Below are positions 42,781 to 50,884 of a DNA stretch of 53,882 nt, in pieces (the first letter of the stretch is position 1; each line of letters starts with the position of its first letter). Source of the stretch: Bacillota bacterium (lineage in GTDB: Bacteria > Bacillota > Clostridia > Acetivibrionales > DTU013); assembly GCA_023439545.1 (NCBI GenBank), contig JAEXNT010000028.1, positions 1 to 53,882 on the forward strand, given 5' to 3'. The position numbers and the translations under genes are program-made. The notes under the pieces are model-generated. The model worked only from the letters and a program-made list of their open reading frames with translations, searched no databases and was not told the origin of the DNA.

Positions 42781-43941
42781 ATGCAATACAGAAAATTCGG
42801 CAGATTTGATTTTAAGGTTTCGGCGCTTGGATTCGGAACGATGCGTCTCCCTACCGAAGGCGACGTGAACTATGGCAACAGGCTCAGCAGCAATGTAGTT
42901 GAGGACGAGGCCATAAAGCTGATCCGCCGTGCGATAGACAATGGCGTAAATTACGTAGATTCGGCATACGGATATCATGGCGGACTCAGCGAAATAGTGA
43001 CCGGAAAAGCATTGAGAGACGGATACAGGGAAAGGGTAATGCTTGCCACCAAATCGCCCGTCTGGCTTATAAAGAAACCGGAGGATTTTGACAGGCTGCT
43101 GGACGAACAGCTCGGCAAGCTTCAAACCGACCATCTGGATTTCTATCTGCTGCATGCCTTGAATGGCGAGCGCTGGAGAGATACCATCCTCAAGTTTTAT
43201 ATACTGGAACGTGCCGAGGCTGCCAGAAAGGCAGGCAAGATCAAGTATCTGGGCTTCTCGTTCCACGGGGATCAGGAATCTTTCTTTGAAATCGTCGATG
43301 GTTATGATAAATGGGACTTCTGCCAAATACAGTACAACTATATGGACATTGAAAACCAGGCAGGCATGAAGGGCCTGAAACATGCGGCATCCAAGGGGCT
43401 TGCTGTGGTCATTATGGAACCGCTGCTGGGCGGAAGGCTTGCGACCCCGCCGAAGGATATCAAGGCTGTGCTGGATGAAAGCAGCACGGGCAGATCTCCT
43501 GCGTATTGGGCGCTGGAGTGGCTCTGGAACCAGCCGGAGGTTACCGTAGTACTGAGCGGTATGAGTACAATGGAGCAGGTCGACGAGAATCTGGCTTCTG
43601 CAGACAAATCGGGAGTCGGACTTTTCGGACCGCAGGATCAGGAAGTCATCGACCGTGTGCGCGGTAAATTCGACAGTAGGGCGGCCATCCCATGCACAGG
43701 CTGCAGCTACTGCATGCCTTGCCCGAACAACGTCAATATACCGAGGAACTTCGGGATTTATAACGACAGTGTCATATATGAAGATGTGAGAGGCGCGAAG
43801 GTCGTCTATAACGCCTTCTTCGATGCTGCCGGTCATGCGGGCAATTGCATAGCCTGCAAGGCCTGTGAGAAGAAATGCCCGCAGAAGCTGCGCATTAGCG
43901 AGCTGCTGCCGAAGGTAGAAGCGCTGCTTGGGAATGAATGA
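42781..43941 (+). CDS. Aldo/keto reductase with C-terminal ferredoxin domain (copy 3)
   Basis: 386 residues. The tetrad is present: Asp60 and Tyr65 in NYVDSAYGY, Lys91 in VMLATKSPVW, His in DFYLLHALN. The barrel continues with IKYLGFSFHGDQESFFEIVD, VVIMEPLLGGRLATPPKDIK and VTVVLSGMSTMEQVDENLAS. The tail carries CTGCSYCMPCP and CIACKACEKKCP, two 4Fe-4S sites. It is much closer to copy 1 than to copy 2. GGGGGAA precedes the ATG and it has its own predicted promoter. Confidence 0.9.
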   Translation: MQYRKFGRFDFKVSALGFGTMRLPTEGDVNYGNRLSSNVVEDEAIKLIRRAIDNGVNYVDSAYGYHGGLSEIVTGKALRDGYRERVMLATKSPVWLIKKPEDFDRLLDEQLGKLQTDHLDFYLLHALNGERWRDTILKFYILERAEAARKAGKIKYLGFSFHGDQESFFEIVDGYDKWDFCQIQYNYMDIENQAGMKGLKHAASKGLAVVIMEPLLGGRLATPPKDIKAVLDESSTGRSPAYWALEWLWNQPEVTVVLSGMSTMEQVDENLASADKSGVGLFGPQDQEVIDRVRGKFDSRAAIPCTGCSYCMPCPNNVNIPRNFGIYNDSVIYEDVRGAKVVYNAFFDAAGHAGNCIACKACEKKCPQKLRISELLPKVEALLGNE

Positions 43942-43985
43942 TCGACATAACTATTGTCGGTAAAGTGAAATGACGATTTGTTAAT

Positions 43986-44017
43986 AGCCTGTGAGCCGAT
44001 GTGCTTGCAGGCTTTTG
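43986..44017 (+). terminator. Probable terminator after AKR copy 3
   Basis: AGCCTG pairs with CAGGCT around a 16-base loop with a small inner GC/GC pairing, followed by TTTTGTAATTT. Confidence 0.55.
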
Positions 44018-44027
44018 TAATTTGCTT

Positions 44028-44053
44028 GGTGCATCCTGGATTTTTGATGCACC
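44028..44053. repeat. Hairpin with an internal duplicated CCTGGATTT
   Basis: GGTGCATC-CTGGATTTTT-GATGCACC is a perfect 8-bp stem, and CCTGGATTT occurs twice, in the loop and just behind the stem. It lies in the 298-base gap before the LytTR gene; function unknown. Confidence 0.45.
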
Positions 44054-44239
44054 CTGGATTTATATTAATTGAACATGGCGAGCCCTATGACAATGTTTAT
44101 TGCAGGTTACCCGTACGTTATGCAACATACCCTCCGAAAACCGTAACAGACCGGAATCCGGTTGAATTTCTTCCAGCTTTTAAAGTATCATGTAAATGTA
44201 GCCAACCGGGGAATTTTTGTGAGAGGGGGCCGCGGGGTA

Positions 44240-44677
44240 TTGAAAATAAATATCGAGCAGTCAGGCGAATTCAGTGAGGTTGAAATAACGATAAAATGCA
44301 GCTATATCGACGAAGACCTTGAAAGAATGATTTCAAGGCTTAGGTTGTACGGTTCGGCCATTAGCGCCAAAAAGGATGGCAAGGTCTACTTCCTGAAGCC
44401 CGAGGATATCCTGTACTTCGATACTGTGGATGAAAAGGTGTTTATCTATACGATAGACAGCGTTTACGAAACAAACCTGAAATTATACGAGCTTGAGGAG
44501 CGTTTTACAGGCGCCAGCATCATCAGGGTGAACAAGTCGACGGTTCTCAACCTGATTAAGATCAACTACGTCTCTCCGCTGTTGAACGGAAGGATAGAGG
44601 CGGTCCTGCAGAACGGAGAAAAAGTGGTCATTTCCAGGCAGTATGTCCCCTTATTCAAAAAGAAGCTTGGTTTCTAG
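44240..44677 (+). CDS. LytTR-family DNA-binding regulator
   Basis: About 145 residues: a short N-terminal part (KINIEQSGEFSEVEITIKC, then DEDLERMISRLRLYG) followed by a LytTR domain (GKVYFLKPEDILYFDTVDEK, NLKLYELEERFTGASIIRVN, KSTVLNLIKINYVSPLLNGR and VISRQYVPLFKKKLGF). It has no receiver domain. This small LytTR type is typically coupled to a DUF3021 membrane protein that controls it, as here 9 bases downstream. The TTG at 44240 is the likely start (a GGGGG lies 10 bases upstream); an alternative in-frame GTG is at 44219. The likely target is its own operon with the ABC exporter. Confidence 0.9.
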   Translation: MKINIEQSGEFSEVEITIKCSYIDEDLERMISRLRLYGSAISAKKDGKVYFLKPEDILYFDTVDEKVFIYTIDSVYETNLKLYELEERFTGASIIRVNKSTVLNLIKINYVSPLLNGRIEAVLQNGEKVVISRQYVPLFKKKLGF

Positions 44678-44686
44678 GAGGGTTTT

Positions 44687-45121
44687 ATGAAAAAACAAAG
44701 TTTGGAGTATTTTCTTTTAGGCGTAATGATAGCTTTTACTATTGCTATCCTCATGCAGTCGGCCATATTGGCGGCAACTGTTGAAAACGCGGCGGTACCT
44801 GTCCGTATGGTCTGGCAGAGCTTCCTTCTTTCGGCAATGTGCTCCTTGATCAATCTCGTGTACCAGTCGGAGAAATTGAAATTTGTTTGGAAATCTATTA
44901 TAGGCTATATTCTGACGACCTCGGCAATAATCGTCTGCAGCTTTGTTTTTGGCTGGCTCAGCTTCGGCGGGAGGAGCTTCGATACTGTCGATACCATTAT
45001 TGCGCTCTTCACCGTGTGCTCCTTGTTCTACCTTGTCACATGGCTGATCATCTGGCGGGTCAACAAGGCCAAAGCCAGAAAGCTCAACGAGAAGCTGAAC
45101 GAATATAAGCAGCGGCAATAA
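44687..45121 (+). CDS. DUF3021 four-TM membrane protein
   Basis: 144 residues with four hydrophobic helices (FLLGVMIAFTIAILMQSAIL; VWQSFLLSAMCSLINLVY; IIGYILTTSAIIVCSFVFGW; IIALFTVCSLFYLVTWLIIW) and a basic tail. DUF3021 proteins are encoded next to short LytTR regulators and are thought to restrain them at the membrane. AGGAGGG precedes the ATG, 9 bases after the LytTR stop. Confidence 0.9.
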   Translation: MKKQSLEYFLLGVMIAFTIAILMQSAILAATVENAAVPVRMVWQSFLLSAMCSLINLVYQSEKLKFVWKSIIGYILTTSAIIVCSFVFGWLSFGGRSFDTVDTIIALFTVCSLFYLVTWLIIWRVNKAKARKLNEKLNEYKQRQ

Positions 45122-45133
45122 GGAGGGTGTATT

Positions 45134-46057
45134 TTGAGTATATCGGATGATAACATTATTAAAATAGACGGACTGGTCAAACGCTACGGCAATGTGACCG
45201 CCGTCGACGGGATAAACCTGTCGGTCATAAAGGGGGCGGTTTTCGGCCTCCTTGGTCCGAACGGCGCGGGAAAAACGACTACTCTCGAATGCATCGAGGG
45301 AATGAGACGCGCCGACGGAGGGAGTTTAATAGTGGGAGATTGCGATCCGCAGACTGAAGAAAGTGCGTTGAGACAGATACTCGGCGTTCAGCTGCAGTCT
45401 TCATCGCTGCCTGAGGGGCTGCGTCCGGTCGAAGCAATGTCCCTGATCTGCGCGTGGCACGGCTTGCCTGCCAGGCTCGAGCTTTTGGACAGGTTCGGCC
45501 TGACCGGACAAAGCAGGAAACAGTATCGCGAGCTGTCGGAAGGGCAGAAGCGGCGTTTGCACCTTGCACTGGCGCTGGCCTGCGATCCTTCTGTCATCAT
45601 ACTCGACGAACCGACCGCAGGACTCGACGTACAAGGAAGAGCACAGCTGCACGACGCTATCCGTGAACTGAAGAGCTCCGGCGTGACGATACTTCTCGCT
45701 ACGCACGATATGGCTGAAGCGGAGTCCCTGTGCGACCGTATCGGGATCATGATCCGGGGCAGGATGGCTGTCATTGGAAGCCCGGCCCAGATAACGGCTT
45801 CGGGGCATGCGGAGACGAGGATAATCATAAGTACGAAAAACGGTTGTCTGCTGCCGGGTAAAGATACTAAAAACGCGCGTTTTCTGAAGCAAACGGATAA
45901 TTACGGCATATGGCTCTGCTCCGATACGGCCTCGGCCGTTATGGAACTGCTCGGTGAAGTGCAGGCGGGCAAGGATGCCGTTGAAGATCTGAGGGTTGAA
46001 CGCCCATCACTCGAGGAAAGCTTCCTGGAGCTCGTCGAAGGGGGTACAAAATCATGA
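45134..46057 (+). CDS. ABC exporter ATP-binding protein (CcmA/DrrA type)
   Basis: 307 residues: Walker A LLGPNGAGKTTTLECIEG, Q-loop QLQSSSLPEG, signature YRELSEGQKRRLHLALAL, Walker B VIILDEPTAGLDVQGR and H-loop LLATHDMAEAESL. A C-terminal extension of about 80 residues matches drug/lipid exporter ATPases. It overlaps the permease by 4 bases. Substrate unknown: small-molecule, peptide or lipid export is typical of LytTR-DUF3021-linked transporters. TTG start with AGGAGGG upstream. Confidence 0.93.
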   Translation: MSISDDNIIKIDGLVKRYGNVTAVDGINLSVIKGAVFGLLGPNGAGKTTTLECIEGMRRADGGSLIVGDCDPQTEESALRQILGVQLQSSSLPEGLRPVEAMSLICAWHGLPARLELLDRFGLTGQSRKQYRELSEGQKRRLHLALALACDPSVIILDEPTAGLDVQGRAQLHDAIRELKSSGVTILLATHDMAEAESLCDRIGIMIRGRMAVIGSPAQITASGHAETRIIISTKNGCLLPGKDTKNARFLKQTDNYGIWLCSDTASAVMELLGEVQAGKDAVEDLRVERPSLEESFLELVEGGTKS

Positions 46058-46803
46058 ATAAATTCATCAAGGCGTTTCCAATACACCTTTGGATACAATT
46101 CAAAATGGATATTCGCGAACGCGGCACTTTATTGACGTATTACCTGCTGCCGCTGATTTTTTACTTTATCATAGGCTCCGTATTTGTCTCGATAAACCCT
46201 GCATCAAAGCAGACACTGGCATTTTCAATGACGATCTTTGCAGTAACGATGGGAGCTGTTATCGGGCTGCCCGTACCTGTGGTAAGGATGCGGGAAGCAG
46301 AAGTGCTCCGGGCCTACCGTGTGTGTGGGATACCGGGCTGGGCGACTTTATTGGTCAATGCCGTAAGTGCGTTTCTGCACCTGCTCATTGTTTCGATTAT
46401 TATCCTGTTTACCGCGCCTGTAGTCTTCGGCGCAGGCGTACCTACGAATTACGCGTCCTATTTTTTAATTCTTGTAATTCTGCTGTTCAGCAATATAGCC
46501 ATAGGCCTGCTCATAGGGGTATTGGCGAAGAACCAGTCAGCTGCGACTCTGCTTACGCAGGCGATATTCCTCCCGACCGTGATGCTGGGCGGTATTATGT
46601 TCCCGGCTTCCATGCTGCCGGGAGCGCTTAGAACGGCGGGTTACATCATTCCCTCCACCCATGCGGTGCAGTCATTTGCAGGGCTGGCATACGGTATGAA
46701 CGTGGAATCCAGCGCGGTATTGTCGCTGGCTGTATTGGCCGGGATAGGAGTGGCCGCGGTCTTGCTTGCGGCGCTGAGGTTCAGGGCAACAAGTAAGGCC
46801 TGA
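46054..46803 (+). CDS. ABC-2 type exporter permease
   Basis: 249 residues, six TM helices (LLTYYLLPLIFYFIIGSVFV first). The conserved central part reads MREAEVLRAYRVCGIPGWAT, followed by NIAIGLLIGVLAKNQSAATL and TVMLGGIMFPASMLPGALRT. It pairs with the upstream ATPase. The last four codons (TSKA) and the stop codon lie inside the first unit of a 27-base tandem repeat, so the C-terminus may have been set by repeat growth. Confidence 0.92.
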   Translation: MNKFIKAFPIHLWIQFKMDIRERGTLLTYYLLPLIFYFIIGSVFVSINPASKQTLAFSMTIFAVTMGAVIGLPVPVVRMREAEVLRAYRVCGIPGWATLLVNAVSAFLHLLIVSIIILFTAPVVFGAGVPTNYASYFLILVILLFSNIAIGLLIGVLAKNQSAATLLTQAIFLPTVMLGGIMFPASMLPGALRTAGYIIPSTHAVQSFAGLAYGMNVESSAVLSLAVLAGIGVAAVLLAALRFRATSKA

Positions 46804-46912
46804 CAGTATCGTACGGCAAGCAAGGCCTGATAGTATCGTGCGGCAAGCAGGGTCTGATAGTATCGTGCGGCAAGCAAGGCCTGATAGTATCGTGCGACAA
46901 ATAAGGCCTGAC
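46790..46912. repeat. 27-base tandem repeat, four full units plus a partial one
   Basis: Unit CAAGCAAGGCCTGATAGTAT + CGTGCGG (27 bases). Units lie at 46790, 46817, 46844 and 46871, with a partial fifth from 46898 to about 46912, with only a few substitutions between units. The first unit contains the TGA stop of the ABC permease. 27 is a multiple of three, so unit gain or loss keeps the frame, but each unit reads to the same stop. Confidence 0.9.
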
Positions 46913-46977
46913 AATGACCCGCGTTTAAGCGTTTATGTGCTAAAGCCCGGAGATTTGTGAATCCGCCGTATTACAAT

Positions 46978-47012
46978 AAACAAAAGCCTCGCCGGATCAG
47001 TCCGACGAGGCT
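46978..47012 (-). terminator. Rho-independent terminator of gdhA
   Basis: On the minus strand AGCCTCG-TCGGA-CTGA-TCCGG-CGAGGCT forms a strong stem followed by TTTTGTTT, 46 bases after the gdhA stop. Confidence 0.85.
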
Positions 47013-47057
47013 CTTATCATTCAAGCGGCATAAACCGTGAATCATCAGTAGATTTGA

Positions 47058-48398
47058 TTAGTAAGTGATACCCTGCGCGTACATTGCGCTTGCGACCTTT
47101 TCAAAGCCTGCGATATTGGCGCCTGCAACGAGGTTGTCGCCGAAACCGTAATCCTTGGCGGCCCTGCTTGCATTCTTGAAGATGTTGATCATGATATCCT
47201 TGAGCTTGGCGTCAACTTCTTCGAAGGTCCAGGAGTATCTCATGCTGTTCTGGCACATTTCGAGTCCGGAAGTGGCAACGCCGCCTGCATTTGCAGCCTT
47301 TGCGGGTCCGAAAACGAGATTGTTCTTCAGGAATACTTCGACAGCTTCGGGAGTAGAAGGCATGTTAGCGCCTTCGCCAACTGCGAAGCAGCCGTTTGAA
47401 ACGAGCTTCTTGGCGGAAGCTTCATCGATCTCGTTCTGAGTAGCGCACGGCAGAGCTATGTCGCACTTGATGGACCAGATGCCGGAGCAGCCTTCCGTAT
47501 AAGTAGCCTTCGGGTGAGCCTTTACGTATTCGCTGATCCTCTTTCTTTCGACTTCCTTGATTTGCTTGACGGTGTCAACCTTGATACCGTCGGGGTCATA
47601 TATATAACCGTTAGAATCGCTGAGAGCGACGACCTTTGCGCCGAGCTGCTGAGCCTTTTCAGTAGCGTAGATGGCAACGTTTCCCGAACCTGAAATAACG
47701 ACTGTAGCGCCATTGAAGGACTTGCTCTTGATGGCCTTCATGGCTTCTTCCATGAAGTAGCAGAGTCCGTAACCGGTAGCTTCAGTCCTTGCAAGGCTTC
47801 CGCCCCAGGTCAGTCCTTTGCCGGTAAGTACTCCGGTGAATTCGTTCTGCATCTTCTTGTACATGCCGAACATGTAACCGATCTCACGTCCGCCGGTTCC
47901 AATATCGCCTGCCGGTACGTCCGTATCGGGGCCGATGTGTCTTGCGAGCTCGAACATGAAGCTCTGGCAGAACCTCATGACTTCGCCGTCGGATTTGCCC
48001 TTGGGATCGAAATCGCTGCCGCCCTTTGCGCCGCCCATAGGCAGGCCTGTGAGCGAGTTCTTGAGGATCTGTTCGAAGCCGAGGAACTTGATGATACCGG
48101 AATAAACAGAGGGATGGAGTCTTATACCGCCCTTGTATGGCCCGATAGCACTGTTGAACTGGATCCTGAAGCCTCTGTTTACCTGAACCTTGCCCTTGTC
48201 GTCGACCCACGGTACCCTGAAGATGATTTGTCTTTCAGGTTCGACTATCCTGTCGAATATTCCTGCAGCAACCCATTCGGGGTGTTTCTCAGCCACAGGC
48301 TCCAGCGATTCGAGAACTTCCCTTACTGCCTGGTGGAATTCCGGTTCGTTGGGGTTCCTTTTAATAACCTGGTCCATAACGCTTGCCAAGATTTTCAT
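47058..48398 (-). CDS. gdhA: NADP-type glutamate dehydrogenase
   Basis: 446 residues, the usual size of hexameric family I GDH. The substrate motif is LPMGGAKGGSDFDPKGKSDG with the catalytic Lys; PAGDIGTGGREIGYMFGMYK and TGKGLTWGGSLARTEATGYG follow, and the cofactor Rossmann loop is VVISGSGNVAIYATEKAQQL. It interconverts 2-oxoglutarate plus ammonia and glutamate in the cytoplasm; the NADP preference is inferred from the lack of an acidic residue after the second strand (ALSDSNG). AGGAGG lies 12 bases before the ATG. A 200-base leader may be regulatory. Confidence 0.96.
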   Translation of the reverse strand: MKILASVMDQVIKRNPNEPEFHQAVREVLESLEPVAEKHPEWVAAGIFDRIVEPERQIIFRVPWVDDKGKVQVNRGFRIQFNSAIGPYKGGIRLHPSVYSGIIKFLGFEQILKNSLTGLPMGGAKGGSDFDPKGKSDGEVMRFCQSFMFELARHIGPDTDVPAGDIGTGGREIGYMFGMYKKMQNEFTGVLTGKGLTWGGSLARTEATGYGLCYFMEEAMKAIKSKSFNGATVVISGSGNVAIYATEKAQQLGAKVVALSDSNGYIYDPDGIKVDTVKQIKEVERKRISEYVKAHPKATYTEGCSGIWSIKCDIALPCATQNEIDEASAKKLVSNGCFAVGEGANMPSTPEAVEVFLKNNLVFGPAKAANAGGVATSGLEMCQNSMRYSWTFEEVDAKLKDIMINIFKNASRAAKDYGFGDNLVAGANIAGFEKVASAMYAQGITY

Positions 48399-48491
48399 TA
48401 TTTTTTATACCTCCTGATTATTATTATAATGCTTGTATGGAGATACTTTTACCTCGCCATGCAAGTAGTATTCAAAAAAAATTAACAATTG

Positions 48492-48594
48492 ATTGTCTGT
48501 ACAAAATGAAGGCGTAGAATGTAATACTTTCAAAATGTTAAGCTTCTCAGGCTGTCGGCCTTTGGTTGGAATACGCCCCAAAACATCTGACAAT
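48492..48594 (-). ncRNA. Candidate structured leader RNA of gdhA
   Basis: In the minus-strand leader, ATTGTC (48594-48589) can pair with GACAAT (48497-48492), and nested inside it GGGGCGTA (48579-48572) with TACGCCTT (48516-48509, last two as G-U); inside that AGGC-CGACA-GCCT forms a hairpin. The nesting and the 103-base span look like a closed domain before the ribosome binding site. I recognise no known riboswitch class. The pairing is by eye and not energy-tested. Confidence 0.35.
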
Positions 48595-48611
48595 ACTGCA
48601 ACTTCCCTTAT

Positions 48612-48641
48612 AATATATACGCATATTTATACGTTTGTCAA
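48612..48641 (-). promoter_or_regulatory. Predicted sigma-A promoter of gdhA
   Basis: On the minus strand TTGACA, 18 bases, TATATT, giving a leader of about 205 bases to the gdhA start. Confidence 0.65.
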
Positions 48642-48783
48642 GAAAAAAATTGAAGGTTTTGGTACGCATAAATTGCAAGATTTATTGCATAATTTTAAAA
48701 AAAGATTTTTTTTAGTCAATTTCATATAACCGGAAGTTTTGAAGTTTTTTGTAGGATTTTGATGAATATTATGATAATATAAT

Positions 48784-48801
48784 ATTATGTCATTACATAA
48801 T
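48784..48801. promoter_or_regulatory. Palindrome upstream of the AraC-type response regulator
   Basis: ATTATGT-CATT-ACATAAT, next to a direct repeat of AATATTATG, about 75 bases before the gene. A possible operator; otherwise the 48642-48873 stretch holds only AT-rich sequence. Confidence 0.35.
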
Positions 48802-48873
48802 CTGTGGCGGTTGGCAGTACAAGGAAATGTGCAATTCGATAACATTACCGGGCAAGCCGAGGGGTGAGGTTAC

Positions 48874-49971
48874 TTGTACAGGGTAATGCTGGTGGATGAT
48901 ATGGATATCGGTCTTAGGCAGTTGAGAAGGCTCAAGCTCTGGAACGGAGAGACCGAATTCAGCATTGCCGCAGAAGCGAGAAACGGTCAGGAAGCTTTGG
49001 ATATCCTGCAAAAGGACCGGATCGACCTGATCATAACCGATATAAAGATGCCGAAAATCGATGGCATAGAGCTTCTCAAAGAGGTGGATGGGAAGTCGCT
49101 TTGCCCTTGTGTCGTCCTTTTGAGCGACTATGAGGATTTTGCTTACGCAAAGCAGGGGATCCAGTTCGGGGCTTTCGATTACCTGGGTAAACCGGCCAAA
49201 TATGAGGATATCTTCGGATTATTGGAGAGGGTCGGTCAGTTTCTCAAAAAAAAGGAATACGAGACCGAACGTGTGAAAAACCTTGAAGTAAGGTTGGAAG
49301 AGAAGATGGAAGACCATTTCCCGTCGGCGGAAATGAACAGGCTGGTCGAAGCGTTCCTGAAGAAGCAGCCGGATACCCCCGCAATAACGGACAGGCTTGC
49401 CGAAGCTATACTTGTGATGTCCGGCAGGGATCCGCTCAAGTCCGGCATTTTGTTCAAAAGGGCGTTAGCGGAGCTTTTGCAGAAGGTTACCGGGCAGTAC
49501 GGCTGGCTGGATATGTTTTTTGACATAAGTATATTAAAAGGAATAGATTTTTCAGGGTTCAACAATGCGGATGAAGCCGCGGCCGAATTCGGACAGTCTG
49601 TCAAAACCCTGTTCGGAAGCATTACGGAGCTTGAATACGGCTTTGATCTCGAGCAGCTGGAAAACAGGATATCACGATTCGTTCTGATGTCGGTGGACAA
49701 CTATATTACCATCGAAGGGATTGCCGGTTCGATGTATATGAACCGTAAGTATCTGAGCGAAGCTTTCAGACAGAAAACCGGGGAACTTCTAATCGAATAC
49801 ATAACGAGGATAAAGATGAAACGGGCGGCCAGGCTGCTTGGGCAAGGCGGGAGAAAAACCTATGAAATTGCTCTCCTTCTTGGCTTCAGGGATACGGAGT
49901 ACTTCAGCAGGCTGTTCAAGAAATATATGGGCGTAAGCCCGAGCCAATACAGGGGTAACATGGGTATGTAG
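48874..49971 (+). CDS. AraC-type (YesN-like) response regulator
   Basis: 365 residues. Residues 1-120 are a receiver (MLVDDMDIG, phospho-Asp in DLIITDIKMPKIDGIEL, VVLLSDYEDFAYAKQGIQFG, Lys in YLGKPAKYED). A helical linker follows, then an AraC double helix-turn-helix at about 270-363 (NYITIEGIAGSMYMNRKYLS, EAFRQKTGELLIEYI, KTYEIALLLGFRDTEYFSRL, FKKYMGVSPSQYR). No sensor kinase is next to it. TTG start with GGGGTGAGG upstream. YesN-like regulators usually control carbohydrate uptake, which cannot be confirmed here. Confidence 0.9.
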   Translation: MYRVMLVDDMDIGLRQLRRLKLWNGETEFSIAAEARNGQEALDILQKDRIDLIITDIKMPKIDGIELLKEVDGKSLCPCVVLLSDYEDFAYAKQGIQFGAFDYLGKPAKYEDIFGLLERVGQFLKKKEYETERVKNLEVRLEEKMEDHFPSAEMNRLVEAFLKKQPDTPAITDRLAEAILVMSGRDPLKSGILFKRALAELLQKVTGQYGWLDMFFDISILKGIDFSGFNNADEAAAEFGQSVKTLFGSITELEYGFDLEQLENRISRFVLMSVDNYITIEGIAGSMYMNRKYLSEAFRQKTGELLIEYITRIKMKRAARLLGQGGRKTYEIALLLGFRDTEYFSRLFKKYMGVSPSQYRGNMGM

Positions 49972-50116
49972 CAAGAAACTGACATAATTCGGGGTAAAAA
50001 CAGGAGAAATTTCATTAATCTATTGGAATAGACAGGGTAATATATAATAAGTTTGGATGGCGCCCTGTCTGATTTTATATGACAGGCAGCTAATACCTTA
50101 TAGTGTGGTGTGTGAC

Positions 50117-50518
50117 ATGAACAAAGGGGTTATGCTGGCGATAGTGATTGTTGAGGACTCTCTGTTTTTTACTGATCTTATCCTGAGGATACTGAGAAGA
50201 AACGGAATGTCGGTCGCAAGCAGGGCGGTTTCTACAGAAGCTGGATTGCAGGATGTATTGAACGGGAATCGCTGGGACATTATCTTGTGCGACAATGTCA
50301 TGCCGGAGTTCAATGCCCTGGGCGCGCTGAAGGTGAGAAACGGGATATGCTGCGATACACCTTTTATGATCGTTTCGGAGGATATCAGCCAGAAGGAATT
50401 GGCTGAAGCCTTCGAAGAGGGATGCAACTTTTTCCTTCCAAAGGATAGAATCTCCGAACTGCCGGAGGCCATTAGGAAAGTAGTAACGGAGCGTGATCTG
50501 AAACAGAATCGCCAGTAA
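50117..50518 (+). CDS. Stand-alone CheY-like receiver protein
   Basis: About 133 residues of a receiver only: IVIVEDSLFFTDLILRILRR with the acidic pocket, phospho-Asp in DIILCDNVMPEFNALGAL, the Thr/Ser position in PFMIVSEDIS, and Lys in NFFLPKDRISELPEAIRK. It lacks an output domain, so it probably works by protein contact. The start is uncertain: ATG 50117 or 50132, with an upstream in-frame ATG at 50057 whose region contains a CCTGTC...GACAGG hairpin more like an untranslated leader. It precedes an AbrB-like gene by 29 bases. Confidence 0.8.
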   Translation: MNKGVMLAIVIVEDSLFFTDLILRILRRNGMSVASRAVSTEAGLQDVLNGNRWDIILCDNVMPEFNALGALKVRNGICCDTPFMIVSEDISQKELAEAFEEGCNFFLPKDRISELPEAIRKVVTERDLKQNRQ

Positions 50519-50547
50519 ATGTTTGATTGATGAAAGGGGGTGACGGT

Positions 50548-50787
50548 ATGAAATCTACAGGTATAGTCAGAAAGGTGGATGAACTCGGAAGGGTGGTACT
50601 GCCCATCGAGCTCAGAAGGACACTCGACATAGCGGAAAAGGATGCACTCGAGATATTTATCGAAGGCGCAAACATCATTCTTAAGAAATATGAACCGGCT
50701 TGCATTTTTTGCGGAGACGCCAAGGACGTTATAAATTATAAGGGTAAAAATATTTGTTCCGCCTGCATGAAAGAATTGAAAGGCTGA
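50548..50787 (+). CDS. abrB: AbrB-family transition-state regulator with C-terminal CxxC pair
   Basis: 79 residues. The N-terminal swapped-hairpin DNA-binding domain reads MKSTGIVRKVDELGRVVLPI, then ELRRTLDIAEKDALEIFIEG and ANIILKKYEP. The C-terminal part ACIFCGDAKDVINYKGKNIC, SACMKELKG has two CxxC pairs for a zinc site. AbrB proteins repress stationary-phase and sporulation genes. The ATG at 50548 has AAAGGGGGTG upstream, and an upstream in-frame start is ignored. The gene is probably cotranscribed with the receiver. Confidence 0.93.
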   Translation: MKSTGIVRKVDELGRVVLPIELRRTLDIAEKDALEIFIEGANIILKKYEPACIFCGDAKDVINYKGKNICSACMKELKG

Positions 50788-50828
50788 AAAATTGCTTTCG
50801 TGCGGCATGCCGTGCCGTGAAGGAAGTA

Positions 50829-50870
50829 TATAGAAGCAATTTGTGTTATTCGGCGCAAATTGCTTCTATA
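50829..50870. promoter_or_regulatory. Perfect 15-bp inverted repeat before the GGDEF/EAL gene
   Basis: TATAGAAGCAATTTG, a 12-base loop, CAAATTGCTTCTATA. It sits 41 bases after abrB and about 15 bases before the next start, with no T run behind it. Candidate operator, attenuator element or RNA switch. Confidence 0.6.
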
Positions 50871-50884
50871 GGTATGTGAAGTAA

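Noticed and set aside
42760..43836. 358-residue open frame on the minus strand
   Set aside because: It is a shadow of AKR copy 3, whose cysteine motifs and tetrad are unmistakable.
46790..46912. Possible CRISPR array
   Set aside because: The 27-base units follow each other without spacers, and no cas gene is near; it is a plain tandem repeat.
48492..48605. T-box or known glutamine riboswitch upstream of gdhA
   Set aside because: No T-box sequence and none of the glnA or Downstream-peptide motif cores could be found.
50057..50116. Longer N-terminus of the receiver protein from the ATG at 50057
   Set aside because: The extra 20 residues match nothing in receivers, and the stretch contains a CCTGTC...GACAGG hairpin typical of an untranslated leader; no ribosome binding site precedes 50057.
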